Shown here: piece by piece, positions 45,364 through 58,235 of the stretch | How the letters are laid out: each line of letters opens with the position of its first letter | Numbering within the stretch: the stretch's first letter is position 1 | Assembly: GCF_947496385.1 (NCBI RefSeq) | Contig: NZ_CANMCP010000008.1 | Span: forward strand, 46,679 to 110,678 | Direction of reading: 5' to 3' | DNA from: an uncultured Croceicoccus sp. | Lineage (GTDB): Bacteria; Pseudomonadota; Alphaproteobacteria; Sphingomonadales; Sphingomonadaceae | DNA: 64,000 nt | The notes under the pieces: model-generated | What the model was told of the DNA's origin: nothing | What the model saw: the letters and a program-made list of their open reading frames with translations, nothing else | Databases searched by the model: none | Translations under genes and position numbers: made by a program

Positions 45364-47676
45364 ATGCCAGCCAGCCAGCCACCGAACACTCCGCCCACCG
45401 GTCCCTCCCCCGCGATTGCCGCGCGCACGATCCTCACCGGCCTGCACGAGGTGATGGCATCGCGCCACAATGCGCAGGCAAAGCTTAATCACGTGGTCGA
45501 GATCATCGGCGAAAGCCTCGATAGCGAGGTCTGCTCGATCTATCTCCTGCGCGAAGGGATGCTCGAACTGTTCGCGACGCGCGGCCTCAACGAGGAGGCG
45601 GTGCACGTCACCCGGCTCGCCATTGGCGAAGGGCTGGTCGGCACCATCGCCAAGAATGTCGAGATGCTCAACCTCGCCGAGGCGGCGGCGCATCCCGACT
45701 TTCTCTACCGCCCCGAAACGGGCGAGGAACGGTTCCACTCCTTTGCCGGCGTGCCCATCGTGCGCAAGGAACGCGCGGTCGGCGCGCTCACCGTGCAACA
45801 TGTCGATCCGCGCCGCTACGAAGAGGTCGAGATCGAGGCGTTGCAGACCGTCGCCATGGTCCTGTCCGAGCTGATCGCCAATGCCGACCTCATCGACGAG
45901 CAGGACGCGTTCCTGACCAATCCGCAGCTCTCGGGACAGCAGCAGCTCAAGGGCCTGCCGCTGGTCAAGGGGCTGGCACGCGGCTTCGCCGTGTTTCACC
46001 AGCCGCGCATCTCCATCGAACAGGTCGTCGCCGAGGATACCGAGGCGGAGCGGCAGCGCGTCTATCTCGCCTTCGACAAGATGCGCGAGCAGATCGAGAC
46101 CATGACCAACCAGGCCGAATTCGGCGTCGACGGCGAACATGCGGAGGTTTTGAAGACCTACAAGATGTTCGCCTACGACGAAGGCTGGGCGCGGCGCATC
46201 AACGAGGCGATCGACAGCGGCCTCACCGCCGAAGCCGCGATCGAGCGGGTGCAGCAGCGCACCCGCATGCGCATGCGGCAGATCGACGATCCGCTGCTCG
46301 CCGACCGGATGCACGATCTCGAAGATCTCGCCAATCGGTTGCTGCGCATCGTGTCGGGACAGATCGGCACGGCGGCGGCATTGGGCTTGCGGCAGGACAC
46401 GATCCTCATCGCCCGCAATCTCGGCCCGGCCGAACTGCTCGAATACGATCGCCGGCGGCTGAAGGGCGTGGTGATGGAGGAAGGCTCGCTCACCAGCCAT
46501 GTCGTCATCGTCGCGCGGGCGATGGGCGTGCCAGTGCTGGGCCGGGTGCATGGCGTGCGCGGCATGATGCGCGAAGGCGACGAAATCCTGCTCGATGCCG
46601 ACCAGGCGGTCGCCAATGTCCGCCCCACCCCCGTCCTGACCGAGGCGTTCGAGGCCCGCTCGCTGCGCAATCGCGAACGGCAGGCCGGCTATGCCGCATT
46701 GCGCGACGTCGAACCGTTCAGCCGCGACGGCGAGCGCATCACCGTCATGATGAACGCCGGGCTGCGCGACGACATCCCGATGCTCGGCATGACGGGCGCC
46801 GACGGCATCGGACTGTTCCGCACGGAGTTTCAGTTCCTGGTCTCCGCCGCCCTGCCGCAGCGCGACCGGCAGACGCGCCTGTATCGCGACGTGCTCGACA
46901 CCGCGGGACAGAAGCCGGTGATCTTCCGCACCGTCGACGTGGGCGGGGACAAGTCGCTGCCCTATCTGCGCGGGGACGAGAACAGCGGCGACGAGGAGAA
47001 CCCGGCGATGGGCTGGCGCGCGCTTCGGCTCGCGCTTGCCCGCGAAGGCTTGATGAAGGCGCAGGCCCGCGCCCTGCTCGAGGCGGCGGGCGGACGCACG
47101 TTGAACGTGATGTTCCCGATGGTGTCCGAACCGTGGGAATTCGACGCGGCGAAGGCCGTGTTCGAGCAGCAGATCGCGTTCCTGAAAGACCGGCGCAAGA
47201 CCTTGCCCGAACAGATCCGCTATGGCGCCATGCTGGAGGTTCCAGCGCTCGCCGAAATGCTCGACGTGCTGGCGCCCAAGCTGTCGTTCCTGTCGATCGG
47301 GACCAATGACCTGACGCAGTTCCTGTTCGCCGCCGATCGCTCGAACCCGCGGCTCGCCGAACGCTACGACTGGCTCAGCCCCGCGATCCTGCGGTTCATG
47401 CGCCGCGTGGTGCAATCGCTCGCGCCGTATCGGGTCGACCTCACCGTGTGCGGCGAGATGGGCGGGCGCCGGCTCGAGGCGCTGGCGCTGATCGGCCTCG
47501 GCATCCGGCGTCTTTCGATTACGCCGGCATCGGTCGGCCCGCTCAAGGAGCTGGTCCGCAAGGTCGACACGCGCGAGATTTCCGCCGCGATGGAGCAATG
47601 GCTGGCCGAGCCGGTCACCGACCTTCGCGGCGCGCTGATCGCGTGGGCGGAGGAACGCGGCATCGACTGGGACTGA
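45364..47676 (+). CDS. ptsP: PEP-protein phosphotransferase of the nitrogen PTS with N-terminal GAF domain
   Basis: GAF region; GSLTSHVVIVARAMGVPVLG phosphohistidine motif; GADGIGLFRTEFQFL. Confidence 0.95.
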   Translation: MPASQPPNTPPTGPSPAIAARTILTGLHEVMASRHNAQAKLNHVVEIIGESLDSEVCSIYLLREGMLELFATRGLNEEAVHVTRLAIGEGLVGTIAKNVEMLNLAEAAAHPDFLYRPETGEERFHSFAGVPIVRKERAVGALTVQHVDPRRYEEVEIEALQTVAMVLSELIANADLIDEQDAFLTNPQLSGQQQLKGLPLVKGLARGFAVFHQPRISIEQVVAEDTEAERQRVYLAFDKMREQIETMTNQAEFGVDGEHAEVLKTYKMFAYDEGWARRINEAIDSGLTAEAAIERVQQRTRMRMRQIDDPLLADRMHDLEDLANRLLRIVSGQIGTAAALGLRQDTILIARNLGPAELLEYDRRRLKGVVMEEGSLTSHVVIVARAMGVPVLGRVHGVRGMMREGDEILLDADQAVANVRPTPVLTEAFEARSLRNRERQAGYAALRDVEPFSRDGERITVMMNAGLRDDIPMLGMTGADGIGLFRTEFQFLVSAALPQRDRQTRLYRDVLDTAGQKPVIFRTVDVGGDKSLPYLRGDENSGDEENPAMGWRALRLALAREGLMKAQARALLEAAGGRTLNVMFPMVSEPWEFDAAKAVFEQQIAFLKDRRKTLPEQIRYGAMLEVPALAEMLDVLAPKLSFLSIGTNDLTQFLFAADRSNPRLAERYDWLSPAILRFMRRVVQSLAPYRVDLTVCGEMGGRRLEALALIGLGIRRLSITPASVGPLKELVRKVDTREISAAMEQWLAEPVTDLRGALIAWAEERGIDWD

Positions 47677-47826
47677 CGCGGACAGGAACCGGGCCGCTCC
47701 CTCGCGCTTTCCTGTTCATAAGCCGCGCGGGGCGGTGACGGCACGGCTTCGATGCTTGACATGGGTGGCCCGTGCGTATTGCCTGCCGGACAGGTTGAAT
47801 GTCTTTCGCAAACTGATGGGGCTTTG

Positions 47827-48690
47827 GTGGACGAACACGAAGAACAGTTCGAGCAGGATGGCGCAGATGCCGGCACCGGCGACGCCGGAACGGGCGTCGG
47901 CCAGAGGCTTCTGTCGGAACGCGAGCGGCAGGGCCTCTCCCGACAGGACATCCGCGACCGCACCAAGATTCCCGAACGCCACCTGATCTCGATCGAGGAA
48001 GGCGACCTCGCCTCGCTTCCGGGGCGCACCTATGCCATCGGCTTCGTGCGCAGCTACGCTCGCGAATTGCAGCTCGACGAGGAGGCCATGGTCGAGCAGG
48101 CCCGTGCCGAGCTCGGCGCCGCCGCCCCGCCCCCGCCGCCGCGCAACGTGCAGCATATGGAACCGGGCGATCCCGCGCGCATCCCCTCGGCAAAGCTGGC
48201 GTGGGGCGTGCTCGCGCTTCTGCTGGTGATTGCGGTGCTGGGCTTCTTCTTCTGGCGGAGCTGGTTCCTGCCCGCGGCGGAGCTGCCCCCGCTTACCGAC
48301 GAAACCCAAACCGCGCCCGCCGCCGGTCCGGCGACGCCCGGCGGTGCGGCAACCCCCGCGGCGACGCAGGTACAACGCGGCCCGGTCGTCTTCACCGCCA
48401 CGATCGACGGGGTGTGGGTGCGATTTTACGACGGTTCGGGCGACCGGCTCTACGAATCGCTGATGAACGAGGGCGACAGCTTCACCATTCCCGCCGACGC
48501 CGAAAATCCGCAGATCTGGACCGGGCGGCCCGATGCGCTCTCCATCACCATCGGCGGACGCGACGTGCCCCCGCTGGCCGAGGAGGACAGCGTGATCCGC
48601 GACGTGCCCGTTTCGGCGGAGGCGTTGGGCGCGCGCGGCCCCGGCCCCGGATTGCCGACCGCGCCCGGATCACAGGACACGACGCCCTGA
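47827..48690 (+). CDS. RodZ-like protein: HTH_25, TM segment, DUF4115 (probable GTG start)
   Basis: LLSERERQGLSRQDIRDRTKIPERHLISIEEGDLASLPGRTYAIGFVRSYA then TM; C-terminal beta domain. Confidence 0.85.
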   Translation: MDEHEEQFEQDGADAGTGDAGTGVGQRLLSERERQGLSRQDIRDRTKIPERHLISIEEGDLASLPGRTYAIGFVRSYARELQLDEEAMVEQARAELGAAAPPPPPRNVQHMEPGDPARIPSAKLAWGVLALLLVIAVLGFFFWRSWFLPAAELPPLTDETQTAPAAGPATPGGAATPAATQVQRGPVVFTATIDGVWVRFYDGSGDRLYESLMNEGDSFTIPADAENPQIWTGRPDALSITIGGRDVPPLAEEDSVIRDVPVSAEALGARGPGPGLPTAPGSQDTTP

Positions 48691-48792
48691 ACGCCGCCGC
48701 CCGTGCCCGCGTCGTTCAGCGCGGGTTCCGGCGCGGCGCGCGACATTGCGGTGCTTTGACGAATTGACAGACGAAAAGGTTTCGACACCCCC

Positions 48793-49755
48793 ATGCCCCA
48801 TTCGAGTATCCGCCTCCCCCGATTGCGCCGCGCCGGATGGCTGCTCGGCGCCGCGCTTCTGACCGCGCCGATGATGGCGCCGCCCGCCATCGCGCAATCG
48901 GCCGAAGATATCCGCATCCGCAAGCTGGAGCAGGAAGTCCGCGCGTTGCAGCGCAAGGTATTCCCCGGCGCCGACGGACGGTATTTCGAGCCGGAAGTGA
49001 CCGCGCCGACGCCGGCGCCGGGTGCGGTTCCGGCCAACACCGGCGGCCCGGTCACGGATTTGCTCGCCCGGATGGACGCGGTGGAGGCCGCGCTCCAGCG
49101 CCTCACCGCGCAGACCGAGGTGAATCAGAACGCGCTCAACCTCCTTAACGCACGGGTCGAAACGCTGGAGGCGAACCGGACCGCCGCCGCGCAGGAGCCG
49201 CGCTATGCCGAAGATCTGGCCGAAACGCCTGCGCCGTCGGGCAATAATGCGTCGGGGAACAGCAATGCGACATCCGCCAATATGGACGCGATGACGGGCG
49301 GTGCTTCCTCCGGCGGTTCGGGGGCGAGTGCAGGCGGCGCGACGGTCGAGAAACCGTCGACCGGCGACGCGGGCGACGACGCCTATGTCTACGGGTTCCG
49401 GCTCTGGGATGCGGGGCGTTATGCCGAGGCGCGCAGCGTGCTCGAAGCGATGGTGAAATCCTATCCCAAGCATCGCCGGGCGAGCTGGGCGCGGAACCTG
49501 ATCGGGCGCTCCTATCTCGATCAGAAGCAATATCGCCCCGCGGCCGAGGCGTTTCTCGCCAATTACCTCGAAAATCGGGACGGCGAACGCGCCCCCGACA
49601 GCCTCGTCTATCTGGCGCAGGCGACCGCCGCGCTCGGCAATAATGCCAAGGCGTGCGAGGCGCTGGAAGAGTTCCGCCTGGTCTATCCGGGCGAAGCGGC
49701 CAATCGCCTGTCTTCCTTGTCGCAGCAGGTCGCAACGCGGGCCAAATGCAATTGA
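48793..49755 (+). CDS. cpoB: Cell division coordinator CpoB / YbgF, TPR protein
   Basis: Signal peptide, coiled-coil, then AYVYGFRLWDAGRYAEARSVLEAMVKSYPKHRRASWARNLIGRSYLDQ TPR. Confidence 0.88.
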   Translation: MPHSSIRLPRLRRAGWLLGAALLTAPMMAPPAIAQSAEDIRIRKLEQEVRALQRKVFPGADGRYFEPEVTAPTPAPGAVPANTGGPVTDLLARMDAVEAALQRLTAQTEVNQNALNLLNARVETLEANRTAAAQEPRYAEDLAETPAPSGNNASGNSNATSANMDAMTGGASSGGSGASAGGATVEKPSTGDAGDDAYVYGFRLWDAGRYAEARSVLEAMVKSYPKHRRASWARNLIGRSYLDQKQYRPAAEAFLANYLENRDGERAPDSLVYLAQATAALGNNAKACEALEEFRLVYPGEAANRLSSLSQQVATRAKCN

Positions 49756-50755
49756 CGCGCAAGCGACCCCTGCGCGCCTGAGCGCCGCCACCGACCGCTT
49801 CGCCCGCGATTTCGGCGCGGTGGCGGAGCGGGTAGGCCTTTCAGAGCAATCGCGCGTCGGCCTCGCCGTTTCGGGCGGGCCGGACAGCATGGCGCTGCTC
49901 GCGCTCGCGGCGCGGGCCTGCCCTTCCCGCATTGCGGTCGCCAGCGTCGATCATGCGCTGCGGCCCGAGGCGGCGGCGGAATGCGCGCATGTCGCGTCGG
50001 TCTGCGCGACGCTGGGCGTGCGGCACGAAACCTTGCGCCCGGTGGTCGGCGCGCATGGCAATCTGCAGGATAATGCCCGCCGCGCCCGTTATGCCGCGCT
50101 GGAGGACTGGGCCGGGCGGAGCGAACTCCACGCGATTGTCACCGCGCATCATGCCGACGACCAGGCCGAGACGATGCTCATGCGGATGGCGCGCGGGGCG
50201 GGCACGCGCGGCCTTGCCGCGATGCGCGACATCGCCGTGGTTCCGGGCGGGACGCTGCCGCTTTTGCGTCCGCTGCTGTCGTGGCGGCGCGATACGCTCA
50301 GCGAGGTGGTCGCGGATGCGGGAATCGTGCCGGTGCAGGATCCCTCGAATCGCGATCAGGCGTTCCTGCGGGTTCGGGTCCGGGCGTGGTTGCGTACGGC
50401 GCCCGCCGACGTCGACCCGGTGCTGATGGCACGGTCCGCCGCGCATCTGGCCGAGGATGATGATGCGCTGGACTGGGCGGCGCGGCGCGAATGGGACGAA
50501 CGCGTGGTGCGGGACGGGGACGGGGCAGTGCTGCGCTACGACCCTGCCGCGCCAGCGGCGATCCGGCTGCGCGTGCTGACCCGCATCATGCGCGAATCGG
50601 CGCGGGAGGGCACGCCGCGCGGCGACGAGATCGCACGGCTGCACGAACGGCTTGCCCACGGCGACACCGCGACGCTGGGCGGTGTGCTGTGTACCGGCGG
50701 CGAGGATGGGTGGACCTTTCGCCCCGCCCCGCCGCGAAAGGGCGCCAAGCGGTGA
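49751..50755 (+). CDS. tilS: tRNA(Ile)-lysidine synthetase (start uncertain)
   Basis: VGLAVSGGPDSMALLALA PP-loop; AHHADDQAETMLMRMARG. Confidence 0.9.
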   Translation: MDAQATPARLSAATDRFARDFGAVAERVGLSEQSRVGLAVSGGPDSMALLALAARACPSRIAVASVDHALRPEAAAECAHVASVCATLGVRHETLRPVVGAHGNLQDNARRARYAALEDWAGRSELHAIVTAHHADDQAETMLMRMARGAGTRGLAAMRDIAVVPGGTLPLLRPLLSWRRDTLSEVVADAGIVPVQDPSNRDQAFLRVRVRAWLRTAPADVDPVLMARSAAHLAEDDDALDWAARREWDERVVRDGDGAVLRYDPAAPAAIRLRVLTRIMRESAREGTPRGDEIARLHERLAHGDTATLGGVLCTGGEDGWTFRPAPPRKGAKR

Positions 50756-50847
50756 GCCGCGCCGGGGTTTGCCCTGTGCGCTGTTTGCTTGTCATTCACA
50801 CGGTTGCGCCTACATTACAGGGGCGAAAGGACGGGATTTCCTGAATC

Positions 50848-52809
<1,962 letters not shown>

Positions 52810-52834
52810 TCCCGCCGGCAGAGACTGAAACACG

Positions 52835-52874
52835 AACGCCCCGGCCGCCCTGCGCGCCGGGGCGTTTTCTTTTT
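52835..52874 (+). terminator. Terminator after ftsH
   Basis: AACGCCCCGGC ... GCCGGGGCGTT TTCTTTTT. Confidence 0.8.
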
Positions 52875-52942
52875 AAGGGGCACCGTGTGTGCGGAACAAA
52901 GAGCGAACCACTCCGTTGGATCCGGTAAAGGAGACATTGGCC

Positions 52943-53176
52943 ATGACAGCCCCCAATCCCAACGAGCACCCCAAGTCCGACCCTGTGTCCAATGCCGAGA
53001 AAGACCCCGAAAACTGGGTCACCGGCGATGAGGCGATGACCGGCGCGCAGGCCAGCTATCTCAAGACATTGAGCGAGGAGGCCGGCAAGCCCGACGCCTA
53101 CGACACCTCGCTCAGCAAGGCCGAGGCATCGAAACGCATCGACGAATTGCAGGGCACCACCGGACGCGGCGCATGA
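52943..53176 (+). CDS. DUF3072 domain protein
   Basis: DPENWVTGDEAMTGAQASYLKTLSEEAG. Confidence 0.8.
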   Translation: MTAPNPNEHPKSDPVSNAEKDPENWVTGDEAMTGAQASYLKTLSEEAGKPDAYDTSLSKAEASKRIDELQGTTGRGA

Positions 53177-53179
53177 AAA

Positions 53180-53210
53180 AGGCCCGCCCGTCGCAATGAC
53201 GGGCGGGCCT
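53180..53210. terminator. Bidirectional terminator between convergent DUF3072 and rpoZ
   Basis: AGGCCCGCCCGTC-GCAAT-GACGGGCGGGCCT. Confidence 0.75.
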
Positions 53211-53235
53211 CTTCAAATTCGCGATGGACAGGCGA

Positions 53236-53580
53236 TCAGCCGTCGTAATCGGACCCGATCGAGGTGTTGCGCGTGGGTGCCGCCGCGGTCAGGCGAAGCG
53301 CCTCCGCCGAACGGGACAGCGAACCGATCTCGTCGATCTCGTCGTCTTCCTCGACCGCGACCTTCTGCAGCCCGGTGATCACCGTTTCCTTCAGGTGCTT
53401 GGGCTTCACCGTCTGCTCCGCGATTTCGCGAAGGGCGACGACCGGGTTCTTGTCCCGGTCGCGGTCGACGGTGAGTTCCGCACCGCTCGAAATCTCGCGT
53501 GCACGCTGAGCGGCCAGCAGGACCAGGTCGAAACGGTTGGGAATCTTGTCGACGCAATCTTCGACGGTAACGCGCGCCAT
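53236..53580 (-). CDS. rpoZ: RNA polymerase omega subunit
   Basis: [30 protein letters not shown]. Confidence 0.95.
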   Translation of the reverse strand: MARVTVEDCVDKIPNRFDLVLLAAQRAREISSGAELTVDRDRDKNPVVALREIAEQTVKPKHLKETVITGLQKVAVEEDDEIDEIGSLSRSAEALRLTAAAPTRNTSIGSDYDG

Positions 53581-53707
53581 GGGGCACTCCGTAATCAGGG
53601 TGTCGGGAAAGCGCTGTGCTTACCTATCCACAGGCGCGGAGTCAACGGGAACCGCCGATCGCTCCGCCCTCTTGCCCTCCCCCGTACAAGCTGCGACAGG
53701 CAGGATC

Positions 53708-54919
53708 ATGACCGATGTGGCAGATGACGGGAACGGGCCGGACGATACGACGCTCTCCGATCACGCTGGCGCCTATCGCGACCCGGCGCCCTTCGCATGC
53801 GAGGCGCAGGGGCAGAGCCTCGCCTTCTACCCCGCGGGAAAGGACCGTCTCGACGCGCTGCTCGACCTGATTGCGGGGGCGCGGCGCACGCTGCGCCTGT
53901 GTTTCTACATCTTTGCCGAGGATGACGTGTCGCACCGGGTCCGCGACGCGCTCACCGCCGCGGCACGGCGCGGGGTCGCGGTGCAGCTCCTGCTCGACGG
54001 GTTCGGCGCGGACGCCAGCGACGAATTCCTCGCCCCGTTGACCGGGGCCGGCGGATGGCACGGGCGGTTCGGGACGAAATGGTCGCAACGCTATCTCATC
54101 CGCAATCATCAGAAAATGGCGATCGCGGACGATGACATCGCCATGATCGGCGGCTTCAACATATCGGACGATTATTTTGCGCCGCCCGCGATGAACGGGT
54201 GGAACGACATGGGCGTCACCGTGCGCGGATCGGCCGTGGCCTCGCTGATCGATTGGTACGACCGGCTGATCACGCTCGTCGCGGATAGCGGGACGCGATG
54301 GCGCGACGTTCGCCGGGCCGTGCGGCAATGGAATCCGGGCGACGGGGCGGTGCAATTGCTGATCGGGGGGCCGACGCGGGGCATGTCGTCATGGGCGCAC
54401 CGCGTCGGGCAGGATTTGCGCAGCGGCGACCGGCTCGACATGATGATGGCGTATTTCTCCCCCTCCCGCCGGTTGATGAAACGCATCGGCGGCATCGCGG
54501 CCAAGGGGGACACACGGCTGGTGATGGCCGGCAAGTCCGACAATGACGCGACCATCGGGGCGACGCGCTCGCTCTATCACGACCTCCTGCAACGCGGGGC
54601 GCGGGTGTGGGAATTCCTGCCGTGCAAGATGCATACGAAGCTGATCGTGCTCGACGATGCGGTCTATTTCGGGAGCGCGAATTTCGACATGCGCAGCCTC
54701 TATCTCAATCTCGAGATCATGTTGCGGATCGAGGATGCAGCCCTCGCCGACCGGATGCGCGAATTCGTCGGCGCGCATCTTGCCGCGTCGCAGGAGATCG
54801 ACCGCGGCTGGCTGCGCGCGCGCGACGGGCTGTGGACGCGGATTCGCTGGAACCTGTCGTGGTTCCTCGTAGCGGTGGCGGATTACACGGTCAGCCGCCG
54901 GCTCAACATCGGGCCATAG
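53708..54919 (+). CDS. Phospholipase D / cardiolipin synthase-like protein
   Basis: Two HKD motifs: HQKMAIADD and HTKLIVLDD. Confidence 0.88.
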   Translation: MTDVADDGNGPDDTTLSDHAGAYRDPAPFACEAQGQSLAFYPAGKDRLDALLDLIAGARRTLRLCFYIFAEDDVSHRVRDALTAAARRGVAVQLLLDGFGADASDEFLAPLTGAGGWHGRFGTKWSQRYLIRNHQKMAIADDDIAMIGGFNISDDYFAPPAMNGWNDMGVTVRGSAVASLIDWYDRLITLVADSGTRWRDVRRAVRQWNPGDGAVQLLIGGPTRGMSSWAHRVGQDLRSGDRLDMMMAYFSPSRRLMKRIGGIAAKGDTRLVMAGKSDNDATIGATRSLYHDLLQRGARVWEFLPCKMHTKLIVLDDAVYFGSANFDMRSLYLNLEIMLRIEDAALADRMREFVGAHLAASQEIDRGWLRARDGLWTRIRWNLSWFLVAVADYTVSRRLNIGP

Positions 54920-54927
54920 CGCGAGGC

Positions 54928-56439
54928 TCAGTCGTAGTCGGCGGCGTAGCTGTCCTCGGCCAGATCGGAGAAGCGGGTGATCCGCGGTTCGAACCGCATG
55001 CGCACCTTGCCGGTGGAGCCGTGGCGCTGCTTCGCCACGATCAGCTCGGCAAGACCATAGACCCGCTCCATTTCCGCGGCCCAGGACGCGTGCGCCTCGT
55101 GCACCTTCGCGTCGTCGGTTTCGACGGGGCGCTTGGGCTCCTTGGCCGCGACATAGTAATCCTCGCGATAGACGAAGAGCACGATATCGGCGTCCTGCTC
55201 GATCGAACCCGATTCGCGAAGGTCGGACAGCATTGGTTTCTTGTCCTCGCGCTGCTCCACCGCGCGGGACAGCTGCGACAGCGCCATGACCGGGATGTCG
55301 AGTTCCTTGGCCAGCGTTTTCAGGCCCCGGCTGATCTCCGAAATCTCGTTGACGCGATTGTCATTGGCCCGGCCCGACCCTTGCAGCAATTGGAGGTAGT
55401 CGACCACGATGAAGCCGATGTCGTGCCGCCGCTTCAACCGCCGCGCACGCGCGCGCAATGCGGCAATGGTCAGCGCCGGCGTATCGTCGATGAACAGCGG
55501 CAGCTCGGCCAGCTCCTGGCTCGCGCGGGAGAGCGCCTGGAAATCCTCGCGGCTGATCTTGCCCATGCGCAGGTTTTCCGAACTGATCCCCGATTGTTCG
55601 GCGAGGATACGGGTCGCAAGCTGATCCGCGCTCATTTCCAATGAGAAGAACGCGACCGGCGACCCCACCGATTCCTCCGCCGGGATGCCATCGGCCAGAT
55701 CGCGGCGATACCGGTTGGCCGCGTTGAACGCCATGTTGGTGGCGAGCGAGGTCTTGCCCATGCCCGGACGCCCGGCGAGGATCAGGAGGTCGGAATTTTT
55801 CAGACCGCCGATCTTCTCGTTCACGCTGTTGAGGCCGGTCGTCACGCCCGACACGTGGCCGCCGGAATTGAGCGCCTGCTCGATCAGCTTGATCGACTGG
55901 CGCGTGGCGGCGGCGAAATTCTTCGTCTCGTTGCCGGTCGCGGCCCCCTCGGCCACGCGGTAGAGCGCGCTTTCCGCCCGCTCGATCTGTCCCATCGGGT
56001 CGACATCGTCCGAGGTATCGAGCGCATCTGTCACCAGCGTGCGCCCCACGCTCACCAGCTCGCGCAGGAGGGCCAGCTCGTAGATCTGCTCGGCCAGGAC
56101 CTGCGGCGCCAGAAGCCCCTGCCCATCCGCCGTCAGCCGGGCGAGATAGGTGATGCCGCCCATCTCCTTCAGCCCCTCGTCGGCCTCGAAATAGGGTTTC
56201 AGCGTCACCGGCGTCACCACCGCCTTGCGATCGACGAGGTTCAGGATCCGCTCGTAAATGCGCGCGTGCAGCGGTTCGAAGAAATGATCCGGGCTCAGCG
56301 CCTTGGGCAATTCCTCGATCACGCGATTGTCGATGAGCACGGCACCGAGAAAGGCGGCCTCCGCCTCCACATTGCTGGGCAGGGTGCGCGCGTCGCCTTC
56401 GCCCTCGTCGGGGCGGAGCAGGGTTATCTCTGTTGCCAT
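54928..56439 (-). CDS. dnaB: Replicative DNA helicase
   Basis: LPSNVEAEAAFLGAVLID; LILAGRPGMGKTSLATNMA; no intein insertion visible. Confidence 0.96.
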   Translation of the reverse strand: MATEITLLRPDEGEGDARTLPSNVEAEAAFLGAVLIDNRVIEELPKALSPDHFFEPLHARIYERILNLVDRKAVVTPVTLKPYFEADEGLKEMGGITYLARLTADGQGLLAPQVLAEQIYELALLRELVSVGRTLVTDALDTSDDVDPMGQIERAESALYRVAEGAATGNETKNFAAATRQSIKLIEQALNSGGHVSGVTTGLNSVNEKIGGLKNSDLLILAGRPGMGKTSLATNMAFNAANRYRRDLADGIPAEESVGSPVAFFSLEMSADQLATRILAEQSGISSENLRMGKISREDFQALSRASQELAELPLFIDDTPALTIAALRARARRLKRRHDIGFIVVDYLQLLQGSGRANDNRVNEISEISRGLKTLAKELDIPVMALSQLSRAVEQREDKKPMLSDLRESGSIEQDADIVLFVYREDYYVAAKEPKRPVETDDAKVHEAHASWAAEMERVYGLAELIVAKQRHGSTGKVRMRFEPRITRFSDLAEDSYAADYD

Positions 56440-56514
56440 GGCCGCAAAATAGGCGGGTGGGGTCACGCGCGCCAGCCGGATTATCTCACTAAATTAATCC
56501 ACAGCCTGTGCATA

Positions 56515-57105
56515 TCATCGCGACAGCAGGAAAACCGCGTATTCCGCGCGCAGATTCGCCGCCGCCGCCCCCGTCAGGCGGTCACCGTTCAAAAACCAGC
56601 GCCGTTCGATCGTCATCCCCCGCCCCCGCGCCAGCGCGGCGAAATCGTCGATCGTCACATGGTGGATATTGGGCGTTTCGTACCATGTCACCGGGAGCAG
56701 CCGCGTCACCGGCATGCGCCCCCCGAACATGAGCGAGGCCCGCACCCGCCAATGCGCGAAATTGGGAAAGGACACGAAGGCCCGCCGCCCGATGCGCAGC
56801 AATTCGTCGAGGATGAGATCGGGCCGCCGCGTCGTCTGCAACGTCTGCGACAGGATCGCGTAATCGAAGCTGCCGTCGCCGTAGAAGCCGAGATCGGCAT
56901 TGGCATCCCCCTGCACCACCGACAGGCCGCGCGACACGCAGGTGGCGACCTTCTCCGCGTCGATCTCCAGCCCGCGCGCATCGACGCCCCGCCGGTCGCG
57001 CAGCGCCGCCATGAGGTCGCCATCGCCGCACCCGATGTCGAGCACGCGGGAACCGGGCGCCACATGGTCCGCAATGACGGCAAGATCGGGGCGCAGGCGC
57101 GTCAC
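56515..57105 (-). CDS. metW: Methionine biosynthesis protein MetW
   Basis: [29 protein letters not shown]; overlaps metX. Confidence 0.92.
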   Translation of the reverse strand: MTRLRPDLAVIADHVAPGSRVLDIGCGDGDLMAALRDRRGVDARGLEIDAEKVATCVSRGLSVVQGDANADLGFYGDGSFDYAILSQTLQTTRRPDLILDELLRIGRRAFVSFPNFAHWRVRASLMFGGRMPVTRLLPVTWYETPNIHHVTIDDFAALARGRGMTIERRWFLNGDRLTGAAAANLRAEYAVFLLSR

Positions 57106-58235
57106 AGGAAGCCCCCCACCACCCGGTCGAGCGCGGGCACGTCGAGCAGGAAGCTGTCATGCCCGAACGGGGCGGACAATTCGACGAAGCTGACCGGCGC
57201 GCCCGCGGCGTTCAGCGCATGGGCAATGCGCCGCGATTCCGATGTCGGGTAGAGCCAGTCGGTGTCGAAGCTGACGAGGCAGAACCGGGTCTTCGTGCCG
57301 GCAAAGGCATCGGACAATCGCCCGCCATGTTCCTCCGCCAGATCGAAATAATCCATCGCGCGGGTGATGTAGAGATAGCTGTTCGCATCGAAGCGGTCGG
57401 TAAAGGCCAGCCCTTGATACCGCAAATAGGATTCCACCTGGAAATCCGCGTCGAAGCCGAAGGTCTTCGCCTCCCGGTCCTGAAGCCGGCGGCCGAATTT
57501 CTCGGTCAGCCCCTGCTCCGACAGATAGGTGATGTGCGCCGCCATGCGCGCCACGGCCAGCCCGCTTTCCGGCCCGACCTTACGCGGATCGGGGCGGGGA
57601 TCGGTGCCTGTCTCAGCATAATAATCGCCGCCGTTCCATTGCGGGTCGGCCATGATCGCCTGTCGCCCCAATTCGTGGAAGGCGATATTCTGCGCGCTGT
57701 GCCGCGACGTGCTCGCGATGACGAGCGCGGCCTTCACCCGCTCCCCGAAATTCGCGGCCCAGCTCAGCGCCTGCATCCCGCCCATCGACCCGCCGACGAC
57801 GGCATGCAGCGTGTCGATGCCCAGCGCGTCGAGCAGCGCGACCTGCGCGCGGACCATGTCGCGGATCGTGATGACGGGAAACCGCATCGCATACGGGCGC
57901 CCCTCCGGCGCCAGCGCGGCGGGCCCGGACGAGCCCATGCAGCTGCCGATGACATTGGAACAGATCACGTGAAACCTGTCCGTGTCGATCGGTTTGCCGG
58001 GGCCCACCATGCGCACCCACCACCCCGGCTTTCCCGTGGCGGGGTGCGGCGATGCGACATGCTGATCCCCGGTGAGCGCGTGACACAGCAGGATAGCGTT
58101 ATCCTTCGCCGCGTTGAGCGTGCCGTAGGTGCGAAAGGCGATGCGCACGCCATCGAGGCTGCGTCCGCTGTCGAGCGGCAGCGGATCGGCAAGGGTCAGC
58201 GTCGCGCCGGTATCGTCATGGACAAGGTCAACCAT
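57102..58235 (-). CDS. metX: Homoserine O-acetyltransferase
   Basis: [34 protein letters not shown]; start at 58235. Confidence 0.94.
   Translation of the reverse strand: MVDLVHDDTGATLTLADPLPLDSGRSLDGVRIAFRTYGTLNAAKDNAILLCHALTGDQHVASPHPATGKPGWWVRMVGPGKPIDTDRFHVICSNVIGSCMGSSGPAALAPEGRPYAMRFPVITIRDMVRAQVALLDALGIDTLHAVVGGSMGGMQALSWAANFGERVKAALVIASTSRHSAQNIAFHELGRQAIMADPQWNGGDYYAETGTDPRPDPRKVGPESGLAVARMAAHITYLSEQGLTEKFGRRLQDREAKTFGFDADFQVESYLRYQGLAFTDRFDANSYLYITRAMDYFDLAEEHGGRLSDAFAGTKTRFCLVSFDTDWLYPTSESRRIAHALNAAGAPVSFVELSAPFGHDSFLLDVPALDRVVGGFL

Noticed and set aside
45349-47598. 749-aa minus-strand ORF opposite ptsP
   Set aside because: Antisense shadow of ptsP; no recognisable domain.
54928-56439. 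Possible intein in dnaB
   Set aside because: The translation is continuous, of normal length, with an uninterrupted Walker A region.
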